NCBI RefSeq assembly: GCF_000382485.1
Contig: NZ_AORY01000014.1
Span: 62,001 to 126,000 of the forward strand
DNA from: Sphingomonas sp. Mn802worker
Lineage (GTDB): Bacteria > Pseudomonadota > Alphaproteobacteria > Sphingomonadales > Sphingomonadaceae
Length of the DNA stretch: 64,000 bases
Reading direction: 5' to 3'
Shown: positions 55,376-64,000 of the stretch, piece by piece
Layout of the letters: every line of letters begins with the position of its first letter
Position numbering within the stretch: position 1 is the first letter of the stretch
The notes under the pieces: generated by a model
What the model saw: only the letters and a program-made list of their open reading frames with translations
Told to the model about the DNA's origin: nothing
Database searches by the model: none
Program-made: the position numbers and the translations under genes

Positions 55376-58201
55376 TCAGAAGCGCGTGCGCACCGTCAGG
55401 CCATAGGTCCGCGGCTCGGCCAGATACGAGGTGAAGATCTGGTTGGCCGCGGCGAAGCCGCCCGCGGTTCCGAACGCCTGCACCTGCGCCTGGCTGCCCG
55501 ACCCTTGGAACGGTGCCGCAAAGGCGACTTGCTGGTAATCCTGGTTCAGCAGGTTCTGCGCCCAGACCTCGATCGCCCACAGGTCGTCGCGCCCGTGCAG
55601 GCCGACACGCGCGTTGACGACGGTGAAGCCATCCTGCGCCTTCTCGGGGAAGATGTCCGAGCCGGTGTTATAATCGGACGAGGTGCGCTGATCGATGTAG
55701 AACAGCGCCGACATGCCGTTCGACCCGATCTCCGGCGTCCACGATGCCGAGGTCGTGATGACGTTGCGCGGCGCCAGCGGCATCTGCGCGCCCGGCAGCA
55801 GGAACAGCGCGGGGTCAAGCGGCTCGCCCGAGGCCGATCCGACGATGTTGTTGCGGATCTTGGTGTCGGCGAGCGTGTAGCCCATCGTGATCGCGACCGA
55901 CCGCGCCGGATAGAAGCCCGCCTCTAGTTCGACGCCCTGGCTGCGCACGCCCGTGCCGACATCGCCGGTGCAGCGCCCGGTCGCGGCGCTGTTGTCCTTG
56001 TCGGCGCCGTTCAGCCCGTCCTTGCAGCTGCTCAGATTCTGCACGATGAAGTTCGTGCCGTTGAACGTGTTAAGCTGGAAGTTGGTGAAGTCCGACCGGA
56101 ACGCCGCCAGGTTGAAGGTGAACGGCCGTGACGAATATTTCAGGCCGATCTCATACGCATTGACCGTCTCGGGGTCGAAGCGCAGCGCGTTCACGTTCGG
56201 CGCCAGCGTCGTCTGCGGTAGATAGGCGAGGCCGAGGTCCGACTTGTCGAGGTTGAACCCGCCCGCCTTGAACCCGCGCGAGTAGCTCGCATAGGTCATC
56301 AACCGCTCGACCGGCTTCCACGACAGCACCGCGGTCCCGGTGAATTCGTCGTTGCTGAACTTGTCGCTCAGCGACTTGCCGTTCAGGGTCGAACTCGAAT
56401 TGCCGGTGCAGCTGAGCGTCAGGATACCCGCAACCGTCGAGGCAAGCTGCGGGTTGGCGAGCAGCGGTGCCAAATTGCCCAGCTGCGACGCGCAAACGGT
56501 GTTGTCGTTGGTGAAGCTGGCGTCGAGGTTCTTCGTCTCCTTGGTCCAGCGCAGGCCGCCGGTCAGCGACAGCGTGTCGGTGATCTTCAGCACGTTGTGC
56601 GTGAAGAAGGCGAAGCTTTCGCTCTTCTGGTCGTAGATGTCGCGAATGCCGCCACGGTCGCTGATCGTCGACAAGGCGTCGATGCCGGCGAGGACGCGGG
56701 TCGCATTGGCGGCGGCGTTCGCCGCACCCGCGCCTTGCGCCGCGATCAGGCTACCGAGCACCGCCGTGCGACCCGACACGCCCAGGCCCGGAATGGTCGT
56801 GGTGCCGAGGCAGCCCGGCGCGTTCGGGTTACGCAGCGCCGCGGTCGGGTTCGCCGTCGCGATCACGCGGCAAGCGGCAAAGCGGCCATAGTCCCTGCCG
56901 AAGCGGATGTTGTCCGCCACGCGCAGCTTCTCGTTGCTGTAGAAGCCGCCGACGAGCCAGTTGAGCCGGTCTCCGAACGCTTCGCCGTTCAGCCGCACTT
57001 CCTGCGTGAAGGTCCGGAAGCGGCGATACGCATTGCCGTCGTCGGCGCGGTAAACGAGGTCGAGGTTGCCGTAGTCGAAATCGCCCGCGCCGCCCGACTT
57101 GTATTCGCGATAGGCGGTGATCGAGGTCAGCGCCGCACCGCCGAAATTCCAGTCAATCTGCGCCGACCCGCCATAATCCTTGGTGATGTTCGAATAGGCA
57201 CGGCCAGGCGTCTGTGCGATGCGACGGTTGTACGGGTCGCCCGCGCTCGGGAACACCGCGCCGAGCGACTGCATGACCTGCACGATGCGATTACCCGCCG
57301 GATTGATGGCGTAATCACCCGGCGTGCCCGGCGTCGGGTCGATCTTCTCGCGCGTGTCGATATAGACCGCGCCGCAGCACTTCTCGTCACGCCGCGTGTA
57401 ATCGCCGATCAGGCGGACGGAGAAATCGCTCGACGGCTCGAGCAGCAACTGGCCGCGCACGAAGAAGCGGTCGCGATCGTTATAGTCGGTGTTGTTGATG
57501 ACGTCGCGGTAGAAGCCGTCACGCTTGGCGTAGACACCGTCGACGCGGAACGCGAGCAGGTCCTTGACGATCGGACCCGTCAGCGCGCCGGCGACGCGAA
57601 CGGCGTCGTAATTGCCGTAGGTCGCCTCGCCGTAGCCGCCGAAGTCGAACGACGGCGCCTTGGTGTAGATGTTGATCGCACCCGCCGACGAGTTGCGCCC
57701 CGACAGCGTACCCTGCGGCCCGCGCAGCACCTCGACCCGCTCGATCTCGCCGATGTCGTTCAGCCCCGAACCCGTGCGGCTGCGATAGACGCCGTCGATG
57801 AAGGTGACGACCGAGCTTTCGAGGCCCGGGTTGTCGCCAACCGTACCGATGCCGCGGATGCGCGCGGAGGCGTTCGCTTCCGAACCCGTCGACGACACGC
57901 TCAGCGACGGCGCGAGCTGCGCCACGCCGCGGATGTCCGTCGCGCCCGAATTCTGCAGGCTCTGCTGGCTGACCGCGTTGATCGAGATCGGCACGTCGGC
58001 CAGCCGCTCGGCGCGCCTGGTCGCGGTGACGACGATGTCGCCTGCGCCCAGTTCATTCGTAGGGCTCGATTGCTGGGCGGTGGTGTCGGATTGTCCATCG
58101 ACCGCGGCATTGCTGGTAACCGGGCTGGTCTGCTCCTGCGCGAGCGCCGGATAGGCAGCGAGGCAGGCAACGGTGGACAGAAGGGTCGCAGTGATGCGCA
58201 T
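55376..58201 (-). CDS. TonB-dependent receptor
   Basis: 941 residues. The signal peptide ends AAYPALAQEQ. After a Gln/Ser-rich spacer comes the TonB-box-like 'GDIVVTATRRAERLADVPIS', the plug ('RIRGIGTVGDNPGLESSV', 'RVEVLRGPQGTLSGRNSSAG') and a barrel ending in Phe (LTVRTRF). The plug style is that of iron-siderophore or related small-molecule receptors. An extracellular-loop-like stretch has adjacent cysteines (DEKCCGAV), shared with the paralogue at 59108-61873. Operator-like dyads lie 61-94 bases upstream of the start. The SD is GAGAGG. Confidence 0.94.
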   Translation of the reverse strand: MRITATLLSTVACLAAYPALAQEQTSPVTSNAAVDGQSDTTAQQSSPTNELGAGDIVVTATRRAERLADVPISINAVSQQSLQNSGATDIRGVAQLAPSLSVSSTGSEANASARIRGIGTVGDNPGLESSVVTFIDGVYRSRTGSGLNDIGEIERVEVLRGPQGTLSGRNSSAGAINIYTKAPSFDFGGYGEATYGNYDAVRVAGALTGPIVKDLLAFRVDGVYAKRDGFYRDVINNTDYNDRDRFFVRGQLLLEPSSDFSVRLIGDYTRRDEKCCGAVYIDTREKIDPTPGTPGDYAINPAGNRIVQVMQSLGAVFPSAGDPYNRRIAQTPGRAYSNITKDYGGSAQIDWNFGGAALTSITAYREYKSGGAGDFDYGNLDLVYRADDGNAYRRFRTFTQEVRLNGEAFGDRLNWLVGGFYSNEKLRVADNIRFGRDYGRFAACRVIATANPTAALRNPNAPGCLGTTTIPGLGVSGRTAVLGSLIAAQGAGAANAAANATRVLAGIDALSTISDRGGIRDIYDQKSESFAFFTHNVLKITDTLSLTGGLRWTKETKNLDASFTNDNTVCASQLGNLAPLLANPQLASTVAGILTLSCTGNSSSTLNGKSLSDKFSNDEFTGTAVLSWKPVERLMTYASYSRGFKAGGFNLDKSDLGLAYLPQTTLAPNVNALRFDPETVNAYEIGLKYSSRPFTFNLAAFRSDFTNFQLNTFNGTNFIVQNLSSCKDGLNGADKDNSAATGRCTGDVGTGVRSQGVELEAGFYPARSVAITMGYTLADTKIRNNIVGSASGEPLDPALFLLPGAQMPLAPRNVITTSASWTPEIGSNGMSALFYIDQRTSSDYNTGSDIFPEKAQDGFTVVNARVGLHGRDDLWAIEVWAQNLLNQDYQQVAFAAPFQGSGSQAQVQAFGTAGGFAAANQIFTSYLAEPRTYGLTVRTRF

Positions 58202-58261
58202 TGATGTCGGTCCTCTCCCGGATTTGAATATCGGGTTTGGCGCCGATCCTATGCGGATAGG

Positions 58262-58295
58262 TTTACGCGTCTAGTAAAACTTACGTGTCTCGTAA
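58262..58295 (-). promoter_or_regulatory. Tandem operator-like dyads upstream of a TonB-dependent receptor gene
   Basis: Two copies of TTAC-N7-GTAA: TTTACGCGTCTAGTAAA (58262-58278, 5-bp arms) and TTACGTGTCTCGTAA (58281-58295). Their 15-base cores agree at 13 positions and their centres are 18 bp apart. They lie in an unusually AT-rich patch of the 236-base gap between infC and the receptor gene. The form suits a dimeric repressor, but the regulator is unknown. The rest of the gap (58202-58437) shows no gene. Confidence 0.55.
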
Positions 58296-58437
58296 CGAAA
58301 AGCATGGGCTGTGTGACACCTGTGCAACACCGCTCAGCGAAACGAATGCTCATGCTAGTGAGGCTGACGCTACGGAACGTGTGCGATCAAAGCGTCGGGT
58401 GGTGCGCCGACGGTGATCCCGCCGGCGCGCACCAACT

Positions 58438-58983
58438 TTATTTCGGCGACAGCACCATCAACATCTGCCGGCCTTCCATGCGCGGATAGGCTTCGACCTT
58501 GGCGATCTCGTTGGTTGCCTCGGCGACGCGCTGCAACACCGCCATGCCGAGCGAGCCGTGGCTCAGCTCGCGCCCGCGGAACCGCATCGTGACCTTCACC
58601 TTGTCGCCTTCCTCGATGAACTCGACCACCTTCTTCATCTTGGTGTCATAATCGTGGTCATCGATGTTCGGACGCATCTTGATCTCTTTGATCTCCTGCG
58701 TCTTCTGGCTCTTGCGGGCGAGATTGGCCTTCTTCTGCGCCTCGTACTTGAACTTGCCGACATCAAGGAACTTGGCGACGGGCGGGTCCGCGTTGGGGGA
58801 CACCTCGACCAGGTCGAGCCCGACTTCCTTGGCCTGCGCCATCGCTTCGCGCGTGTACATGACACCGAGATTCTCGCCCTCGTGATCGATCACGCGGACC
58901 TTCTGGCTCTGGATCCACTCGTTGAAGCGAGGGCCGTTCATCGGTGGCGCCTGCATCGGGCGGCGCATCATGGGCGGACGGAT
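58438..58983 (-). CDS. infC: Translation initiation factor IF-3, probable AUC start
   Basis: 181 residues from ATC 58983. AGGAG lies exactly 8 bases upstream of this ATC, whereas the first ATG (58971) would be 20 bases from it. The N-terminal IF-3 domain has '[20 protein letters not shown]' and '[20 protein letters not shown]', a linker '[16 protein letters not shown]'-like region, and the C-terminal domain has '[20 protein letters not shown]' and '[18 protein letters not shown]'. IF-3 rejects non-AUG starts; E. coli infC uses AUU for autocontrol. It lies downstream of thrS but separated from it by a receptor gene. Confidence 0.94.
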   Translation of the reverse strand: MRPPMMRRPMQAPPMNGPRFNEWIQSQKVRVIDHEGENLGVMYTREAMAQAKEVGLDLVEVSPNADPPVAKFLDVGKFKYEAQKKANLARKSQKTQEIKEIKMRPNIDDHDYDTKMKKVVEFIEEGDKVKVTMRFRGRELSHGSLGMAVLQRVAEATNEIAKVEAYPRMEGRQMLMVLSPK

Positions 58984-59107
58984 AGATACTTCTCCTGTTG
59001 ATTCACTCTGGCTGATATATGCTTTCGGTCACGAAATCGGAAGATGTCCGACGCACCCTCCTGTGCAAAGAGGAACGGCGCCGGTCGTTTTGTCGTCGAT
59101 GTGTGCC

Positions 59108-61873
59108 TCAGAAGCTGCCGCGCAGCGTCACCCCGTAGGTGCGCGGCTCACCCGGAAAGCCGATGAACAGCTGGTTGGCGCTGCCTGGGAACCCGCCCGA
59201 CGCGGCCTGCTGGACGCTGCGGAACGTGCCCGATCCTTGAGCGGGTATGTCGGACGCGAGCTGGAAGTAGCGCTGGTCGAGCAAATTCTGCGCCCACAAT
59301 TCAACGCCCCAGCGCTTGTTCGCGCCGTACAGGCCAAGTCGTCCGTTCACGACCGCGAAGGCGTCCTGCACCTTTTCCAGGTCTAGGTCGGAGCCGGTGT
59401 TGGTGTCGCTCTGCATCCGCATGTCGACATACACCAACCCCGTCAGCCCGCGCGTGCCGACCGCGGGAGTCCAGCCGATACCGGCAGTGGTGACGACCTC
59501 GGGCGCGTTCGACAGGTCGTGGTCGGGCAATTGGAACAGCACCGGCGACAGCGGCCGCCCGCCGGTCCCGACCAGATCGCGGCGGTATCGCGTGTGTGCG
59601 TAGGTGAAGCCGAGATTGACCGACACGTCGCGCGCCGGCCGAATGGTGCTTTCCAGCTCGACCCCGGTCGACACCACGCCGGGGCGCAACCGGTCGGGCG
59701 CGCACGCGCCGGTCGCCGCCGAGGCATCGGTATCGGCGCGGTTCAGGCCGTCGCGGCACGACTGGATGTTCGCGACCTCGAAGCTCGTCCCGTTGTAGGT
59801 GTTGAGCTGGTAACCGCTGAACAGCTGGTGGAATGCCGCGACGTTGACGTCGATGCTGCGGCCGTTCCACTTCGCGCCGACCTCGTAGGCGGTTACCTTC
59901 TCGCTGGCGTAGGCGAGGTCGGCAACCTCGGCGCGTCCGTTGCCCGACGTGTTCGCCGGCCGGCTGAGCAGCGTCGCGCACGCCGCCTGTTGCGCTGCTG
60001 TACCCGCGCCCGCGAAGCACGGCCGGTCCAGTCCGGAGAAATCGAGGTTGAACCCGCCCGCCTTGTACCCGCGCGAGGCGGAGGCGTAGACGAGCACGCT
60101 CGTCACCGGCTTGAACCCCAGCACCGCGGTGCCGGTCCATTGCCCGTCGTCGAACGTCGACCCCGGCGTGCCCGCGGGAATGTCGACGCCTGCGCCGTTA
60201 ACGACGCAGGCCAGCCCGGCGAGCGACTGGAGCGAGGAGTTGAGCAGCGCCGGGCAGAGCGTGTTGGTCGCGCGGTAATCGGCGCGTACCTGCTTGTGCT
60301 CGTCGGTGTAACGCACCCCAATCGTCGCGAACAATCGGTCGGGCACGATCGCAACAGTGTTGTGCGTGAACAGCGCCCAGTTGCGACTCACCTGCGTAAA
60401 ATTGCCGTCGTTCGCGCCGGTGCCGTTGAGCGGTGCCGCGCCCAGTTGCCGCGCCACCGCGTCATAGCCTGCGAACACGCTCGTCGGCGCAGTCGAGCAG
60501 GTGGGGGAGGCGAGGTCGACATGCCCCAGCCCCGAGGCCGCAAACGAGGTCGCGATGATGCAATTGGCGAAGCGGGTGTAATCCTGCCCGTAACGCTGGT
60601 CGTCGTCGACGTTCAGCTTCTCGTTGCCGTAATAACCGCCGACCAGCCAGTCGAGCCGCCCGTCGAACGCGCGACCCGCCAGCCGCACTTCCTGAGAGAA
60701 GTTGCGGAAGCGGCGATCCAGATCCTGCCGGTCGAGCAGGTCGAGCCGGTTGAAATCGTTGTCCTGCCCCATCCGGTTCTTGTAATCGCGCCACGCGGTG
60801 ATCGACGTCAGCGTCGCCCCGCCCAGATGCCAGTCGACCTCGCCCGACACGCCCCAGTCGCGCACCTCCGACCGGTACGGGACGCCAGCGCTCGTCGAGG
60901 TCGCGAACCGGAACCGCTCGTCCGCAGGCGGCAACTGGTAGTTTGCCCCCAGTGCCTGCAACAGCGGCAGCAGCGTGTTGGGACCGACCGCTACCGCATT
61001 CCCGGCGGGATCGGTCCGCGTCAGGTTGCGCACGGGACCCAGCAGCACGCCGTTGCAGCAATTCTCATGACGCTCGGCATAATCGCCGATGATCCTGACC
61101 GACAGCGCGTCACTCGGTGCCCAGGCGAACTGTCCGCGCGCCAGCCAGCGGTTCCGATCCTGGATGTCGGGCTCGCCGGGGGTCAGCTGTTTGATGAAAC
61201 CGTCGCGGCGCTGCCACACGCCGTCGACGCGCAGCGCGGCGGTCTCGCCGACGGGCAGGTTCACCGCGCCGTCGAGCCGCCAGTAATCGTAATTGCCGTA
61301 GCTGACAGAGCCATGCGCGTCGGCGCGGCCGAGCTCTGGCGCGCGTGTCACGATGCTGATCGTGCCCGCGGTCGAGTTGCGCCCGAACAATGTCCCCTGC
61401 GGCCCGCGCAGCACCTCGACGCGGTCGACCTCGCCCAATTCGGTCAGCCCGACGCCGCTGCGGGCCCGATAGACGCCGTCGACGAACAGCCCGACCGAGC
61501 TTTCCAGCCCCGGATTCTCGCCCACGGTGCCGATGCCGCGGATACGCGCGGTGAAGTTCGCCTCGCTCGTCGCGCCGGAGACCAGCAGCGACGGCGCGAC
61601 CTGATCGATCCCGCGCAGGTCGACCGCGCCGGTCGCGGCAAGCGTCTCGCCCGAGATCGCGGTGATCGCGATCGGCACGTCCGACAGGCGCTCCGCGCGC
61701 CGCGTCGCCGTGACCAGGATGTCGCCCGGTGTGTCGCCGGTCTGGTCAGTAGCCGGAGACGCGGACTGGTCGCCCGACCCGACCGGCGACTGCTGCGCGG
61801 CCGCGGGAAGGGTGAGCATCAGCGCGGACGAGAGCAGTCCGACCGCGAGCGCGGGCCGATACGAACGATACAT
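59108..61873 (-). CDS. TonB-dependent receptor, paralogue of the 55376-58201 receptor
   Basis: 921 residues from ATG 61873 (MYRSYRPALAVGLLSSALML, signal peptide ending PAAAQQ); ATG 61900 is in frame. The TonB-box region is 'GDILVTATRRAERLSDVPIA', plug motifs are 'RIRGIGTVGENPGLESSV' and 'RVEVLRGPQGTLFGRNSTAG', and the C-terminus is 'EPRTYGVTLRGSF'. N- and C-terminal blocks and the adjacent-cysteine loop (HENCCNGV) match the other receptor closely, so they arose by duplication. It is inserted between thrS and infC on the same strand. Confidence 0.93.
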   Translation of the reverse strand: MYRSYRPALAVGLLSSALMLTLPAAAQQSPVGSGDQSASPATDQTGDTPGDILVTATRRAERLSDVPIAITAISGETLAATGAVDLRGIDQVAPSLLVSGATSEANFTARIRGIGTVGENPGLESSVGLFVDGVYRARSGVGLTELGEVDRVEVLRGPQGTLFGRNSTAGTISIVTRAPELGRADAHGSVSYGNYDYWRLDGAVNLPVGETAALRVDGVWQRRDGFIKQLTPGEPDIQDRNRWLARGQFAWAPSDALSVRIIGDYAERHENCCNGVLLGPVRNLTRTDPAGNAVAVGPNTLLPLLQALGANYQLPPADERFRFATSTSAGVPYRSEVRDWGVSGEVDWHLGGATLTSITAWRDYKNRMGQDNDFNRLDLLDRQDLDRRFRNFSQEVRLAGRAFDGRLDWLVGGYYGNEKLNVDDDQRYGQDYTRFANCIIATSFAASGLGHVDLASPTCSTAPTSVFAGYDAVARQLGAAPLNGTGANDGNFTQVSRNWALFTHNTVAIVPDRLFATIGVRYTDEHKQVRADYRATNTLCPALLNSSLQSLAGLACVVNGAGVDIPAGTPGSTFDDGQWTGTAVLGFKPVTSVLVYASASRGYKAGGFNLDFSGLDRPCFAGAGTAAQQAACATLLSRPANTSGNGRAEVADLAYASEKVTAYEVGAKWNGRSIDVNVAAFHQLFSGYQLNTYNGTSFEVANIQSCRDGLNRADTDASAATGACAPDRLRPGVVSTGVELESTIRPARDVSVNLGFTYAHTRYRRDLVGTGGRPLSPVLFQLPDHDLSNAPEVVTTAGIGWTPAVGTRGLTGLVYVDMRMQSDTNTGSDLDLEKVQDAFAVVNGRLGLYGANKRWGVELWAQNLLDQRYFQLASDIPAQGSGTFRSVQQAASGGFPGSANQLFIGFPGEPRTYGVTLRGSF

Positions 61874-61979
61874 GGGTGCGATCCCTGATGACCGCGGCAT
61901 CTATGCGCCGCCTGATTAGGCGGGGGCGGTTAGCGGTCGTGCGGGGAAAGTCACGCGCTTTGTCGCTGGCCTGCGACGA

Positions 61980-62010
61980 GCCGATCGGTGATGCGCCGCC
62001 ACCGATCGGC
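61980..62010 (-). terminator. Hairpin after thrS
   Basis: A perfect 11-bp inverted repeat (GCCGATCGGTG at 61980-61990 and CACCGATCGGC at 62000-62010) with a 9-base loop, starting 7 bases after the thrS stop. No T run follows on the minus strand. It may stabilise the thrS 3' end or weaken read-through into the receptor gene. The remaining 106 bases before the receptor start hold no gene. Confidence 0.5.
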
Positions 62011-62017
62011 CCGACAC

Positions 62018-64000
62018 TCACCGCATCATGTCGGGCGCGCGCGCCTCGTCGCGCAGTCGCTGCGTGATGTCGCCGAGCGCGACGAACTCCTGTCCCTGGC
62101 TCCCCAGGCGCCGCACCGCGACGGTGCCTTCGTCCGCCTCGCGCTTGCCGACGACCAGCAGCACCGGCACCTTCGCGACCGAATGCTCGCGCACCTTGTA
62201 GTTGATCTTCTCGTTGCGCAGATCGGTCTCGACCCGCAGCCCGGCGGCGCGCAGCTCGGCCGCGACCTGGTGCGCATACTCGTCCGCGTCGCTGACGATC
62301 GTCGCCACCACCACCTGCACCGGTGCCAGCCACAGCGGGAAACGTCCGGCGTGATGCTCGATCAGGATGCCGATGAAACGCTCGAACGTGCCCAGGATCG
62401 CGCGGTGGAGCATCACCGGGCGGTGGCGGTTGCCGTCCTCGCCAACGTAGCTCGCATCAAGTCGCTCAGGGAGCACGCGGTCGGACTGGATCGTCCCCAC
62501 CTGCCACGTCCGCCCGATCGCGTCGGTCAGGTGGAACTCGAGTTTGGGGGCATAGAACGCGCCTTCGCCCGGCAGTTCCTCGAACTTCGCCTTGATCGCG
62601 TCGGACAGGCTCGACGCCTGCACCGCCTCGCGTAGCTCGGCCTCGGCCTTGTCCCACATCTCGTCAGAGCCGAAGCGCTTCTCGGGGCGCAGCGCCAGCT
62701 TCACCGCATAATCCTCGAAACCGAGGTCACGATAGACGCTGTCGAGTAGCTCGCAGAACTTGCGCACTTCCTCGACCAACTGATCTTCGCGCACGAAGAT
62801 ATGCGCGTCGTCCTGCGTGAACTGGCGCACGCGCATGATGCCGTGCAACGCGCCGTGCGGCTCGTTGCGGTGGCAGCAGCCGAACTCGGCCATGCGGATG
62901 GGCAGGTCGCGGTAGCTCTTGATCCCCTGCTTGAAGATCAGCACGTGCGCGGGGCAGTTCATGGGTTTGAGCGCCATCAGGTCGGCGTCACCCGACAGCA
63001 CCGCACCCTCGTCTTCAGTGTTGGGAATCTCGTCGGGCACCACGAACATGTTCTCGCGGTACTTGCCCCAATGGCCCGACTGCTCCCACTGCCGCGCATC
63101 CATCAGCTGCGGCGTCTTCACCTCGGCATAGTCGGCGGCGTCGAGGCGGCGGCGCATGTACGCCTCCATCTGCCGCCACAGCACGAAACCCTTGGGGTGC
63201 CAGAACACCGACCCTTGCGCCTCCGACTGGAGGTGGAACAGGTCCATCTCCTGACCGATCTTGCGATGATCGCGCTTGGCGGCCTCTTCCAGCATGAAAA
63301 GGTGCTGATCGAGCTGCTTCTTGTTGAGCCAGCCGGTGCCGTAGATGCGGCTCAGCATCGCGTTCTTCTGGTCACCGCGCCAATAAGCGCCCGACACGCG
63401 CGTCAGCTTGAATGCGGCCGGGTCAAGCTTGCCGGTCGAGGCCATGTGCGGTCCACGGCACATGTCGAACCACTGCCCCTGACGGTAGATCGTCAGTTCC
63501 TCATGGTCAGGCAACTCCGCCGCCCACTCGGCCTTGAACGTTTCGCCCTGCTTGTTCCACGTCTCGATCAACTGCTCGCGCGTCCACACCTCGCGCGTGA
63601 ACGGCTCGTTCTTGGCGATGATGCGGCGCATCTCGGCCTCGATCGCGGGCAGGTCGTCGTCAGTGAACGGGCGCTGCTTCCCGTCAATCTTACGGGGCGC
63701 AAAATCATAGTAGAAACCGTCGTCGGTCGCCGGACCGAAGGTGATCTGCGTGCCCGGAAACAGGTGCTGCACCGCCTCCGCCATCACGTGCGCGAGGTCG
63801 TGACGCGCGAGTTCGAGCGCGTCGGCCTCGTCCTTCTGCGTGACGAGCGCCAGCCGCGCGTCCTGCGTCAGGGGGCGCGTGATGTCGCGCAACTCGCCGT
63901 CCACCCGCGCGGCGAGCGCCGCCTTGGCGAGACCGGGGCCGATCGCAGCGGCGATGTCGGCGGGCGTGGTGCCGGGTGCGACCTCGCGAACCGAGCCGTC
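62018..64000 (-). CDS. thrS: Threonyl-tRNA synthetase, N-terminus outside window
   Basis: The frame is open to the window edge, so the 5' end is missing; 660 residues are present. The first ~35 residues belong to the TGS domain ('[20 protein letters not shown]'). The editing domain ('[19 protein letters not shown]') and the class II catalytic core follow, with zinc ligands in '[18 protein letters not shown]', '[13 protein letters not shown]' and the motif 3 region '[20 protein letters not shown]', then the anticodon-binding domain. It charges tRNA-Thr. thrS-infC adjacency is common in bacteria; here a receptor gene lies between them. Confidence 0.97.
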   Translation of the reverse strand, partial: DGSVREVAPGTTPADIAAAIGPGLAKAALAARVDGELRDITRPLTQDARLALVTQKDEADALELARHDLAHVMAEAVQHLFPGTQITFGPATDDGFYYDFAPRKIDGKQRPFTDDDLPAIEAEMRRIIAKNEPFTREVWTREQLIETWNKQGETFKAEWAAELPDHEELTIYRQGQWFDMCRGPHMASTGKLDPAAFKLTRVSGAYWRGDQKNAMLSRIYGTGWLNKKQLDQHLFMLEEAAKRDHRKIGQEMDLFHLQSEAQGSVFWHPKGFVLWRQMEAYMRRRLDAADYAEVKTPQLMDARQWEQSGHWGKYRENMFVVPDEIPNTEDEGAVLSGDADLMALKPMNCPAHVLIFKQGIKSYRDLPIRMAEFGCCHRNEPHGALHGIMRVRQFTQDDAHIFVREDQLVEEVRKFCELLDSVYRDLGFEDYAVKLALRPEKRFGSDEMWDKAEAELREAVQASSLSDAIKAKFEELPGEGAFYAPKLEFHLTDAIGRTWQVGTIQSDRVLPERLDASYVGEDGNRHRPVMLHRAILGTFERFIGILIEHHAGRFPLWLAPVQVVVATIVSDADEYAHQVAAELRAAGLRVETDLRNEKINYKVREHSVAKVPVLLVVGKREADEGTVAVRRLGSQGQEFVALGDITQRLRDEARAPDMMR

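Noticed and set aside
56597..58204. 535-codon plus-strand open frame opposite the second receptor gene
   Set aside because: Antisense shadow with no conserved feature; the minus-strand receptor is clear.
58380..58437. Imperfect hairpin (GTGCGCCG with CGGCGCGCAC) after infC
   Set aside because: Arms do not match cleanly and no T run follows, so a terminator call is not supported.

Overview
The window is one compact, GC-rich (roughly two-thirds G+C) bacterial chromosome segment. Gene content, codon bias and gene neighbourhoods point to an alphaproteobacterium of the Sphingomonadaceae, most likely Sphingomonas or a close relative. The signs are three large TonB-dependent receptors, DUF2093 next to xseA, the 41-residue zinc-free L36, and a purD/xseA divergent pair. 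No rRNA, tRNA, CRISPR array, insertion sequence, integrase or prophage gene was seen. Genes lie nearly end to end, with many 1-4 base stop/start overlaps, and no gene-free stretch exceeds 300 bases.

Layout. 1-10 kb: the C-terminal part of TamB (cut by the window edge), an M14 carboxypeptidase with a DUF4136 lipoprotein, rpmJ, a HAD phosphatase, an EamA transporter, a GreA/GreB-like factor with an HhH membrane protein, then purD divergent from xseA with overlapping start codons. 10-17 kb: a TonB-dependent receptor, followed after a strong terminator by two overlapping genes for a putative 2OG-Fe(II) oxygenase and a TPR sulfotransferase. 17-24 kb: clpB with a heat-shock-type promoter, three glycosyltransferases and a multi-pass membrane protein. 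23.6-28 kb: a complete three-gene tripartite drug-efflux operon (outer-membrane NodT, HlyD/EmrA adaptor, EmrB-like MFS). 28-33.4 kb: a class II aldolase and the operon M50 protease-truB-rpsO-pnp.

33.5-46.5 kb: a TonB-like protein whose membrane anchor lies upstream of its only standard start codon, a secreted amidase, a 7TM diguanylate cyclase, an acyl-CoA synthetase, xseB-ispA-coaD, a secreted cyclophilin, queA-(EF-hand)-tgt for queuosine, and a SleB-type cell wall hydrolase. 46.5-55.3 kb: a glycine-zipper lipoprotein whose ribosome binding site can be sequestered in a hairpin, then malic enzyme, ogt, mutS and glnD. 55.3-64 kb, all on the minus strand: thrS (cut by the edge), a TonB-dependent receptor, infC and a paralogous TonB-dependent receptor. 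infC probably starts at AUC.

The most interesting points are the AUC start of infC and the receptor paralogues around it, the receptor/oxygenase/sulfotransferase locus, the operator-like tandem dyads upstream of one receptor, the SD-sequestering hairpin, the TonB gene with no normal start, the RG-rich PNPase tail and the shared CATG start of purD and xseA. Most of the window is housekeeping. No clearly new multi-gene system is proven by sequence alone; the receptor/oxygenase/sulfotransferase locus is the best candidate.
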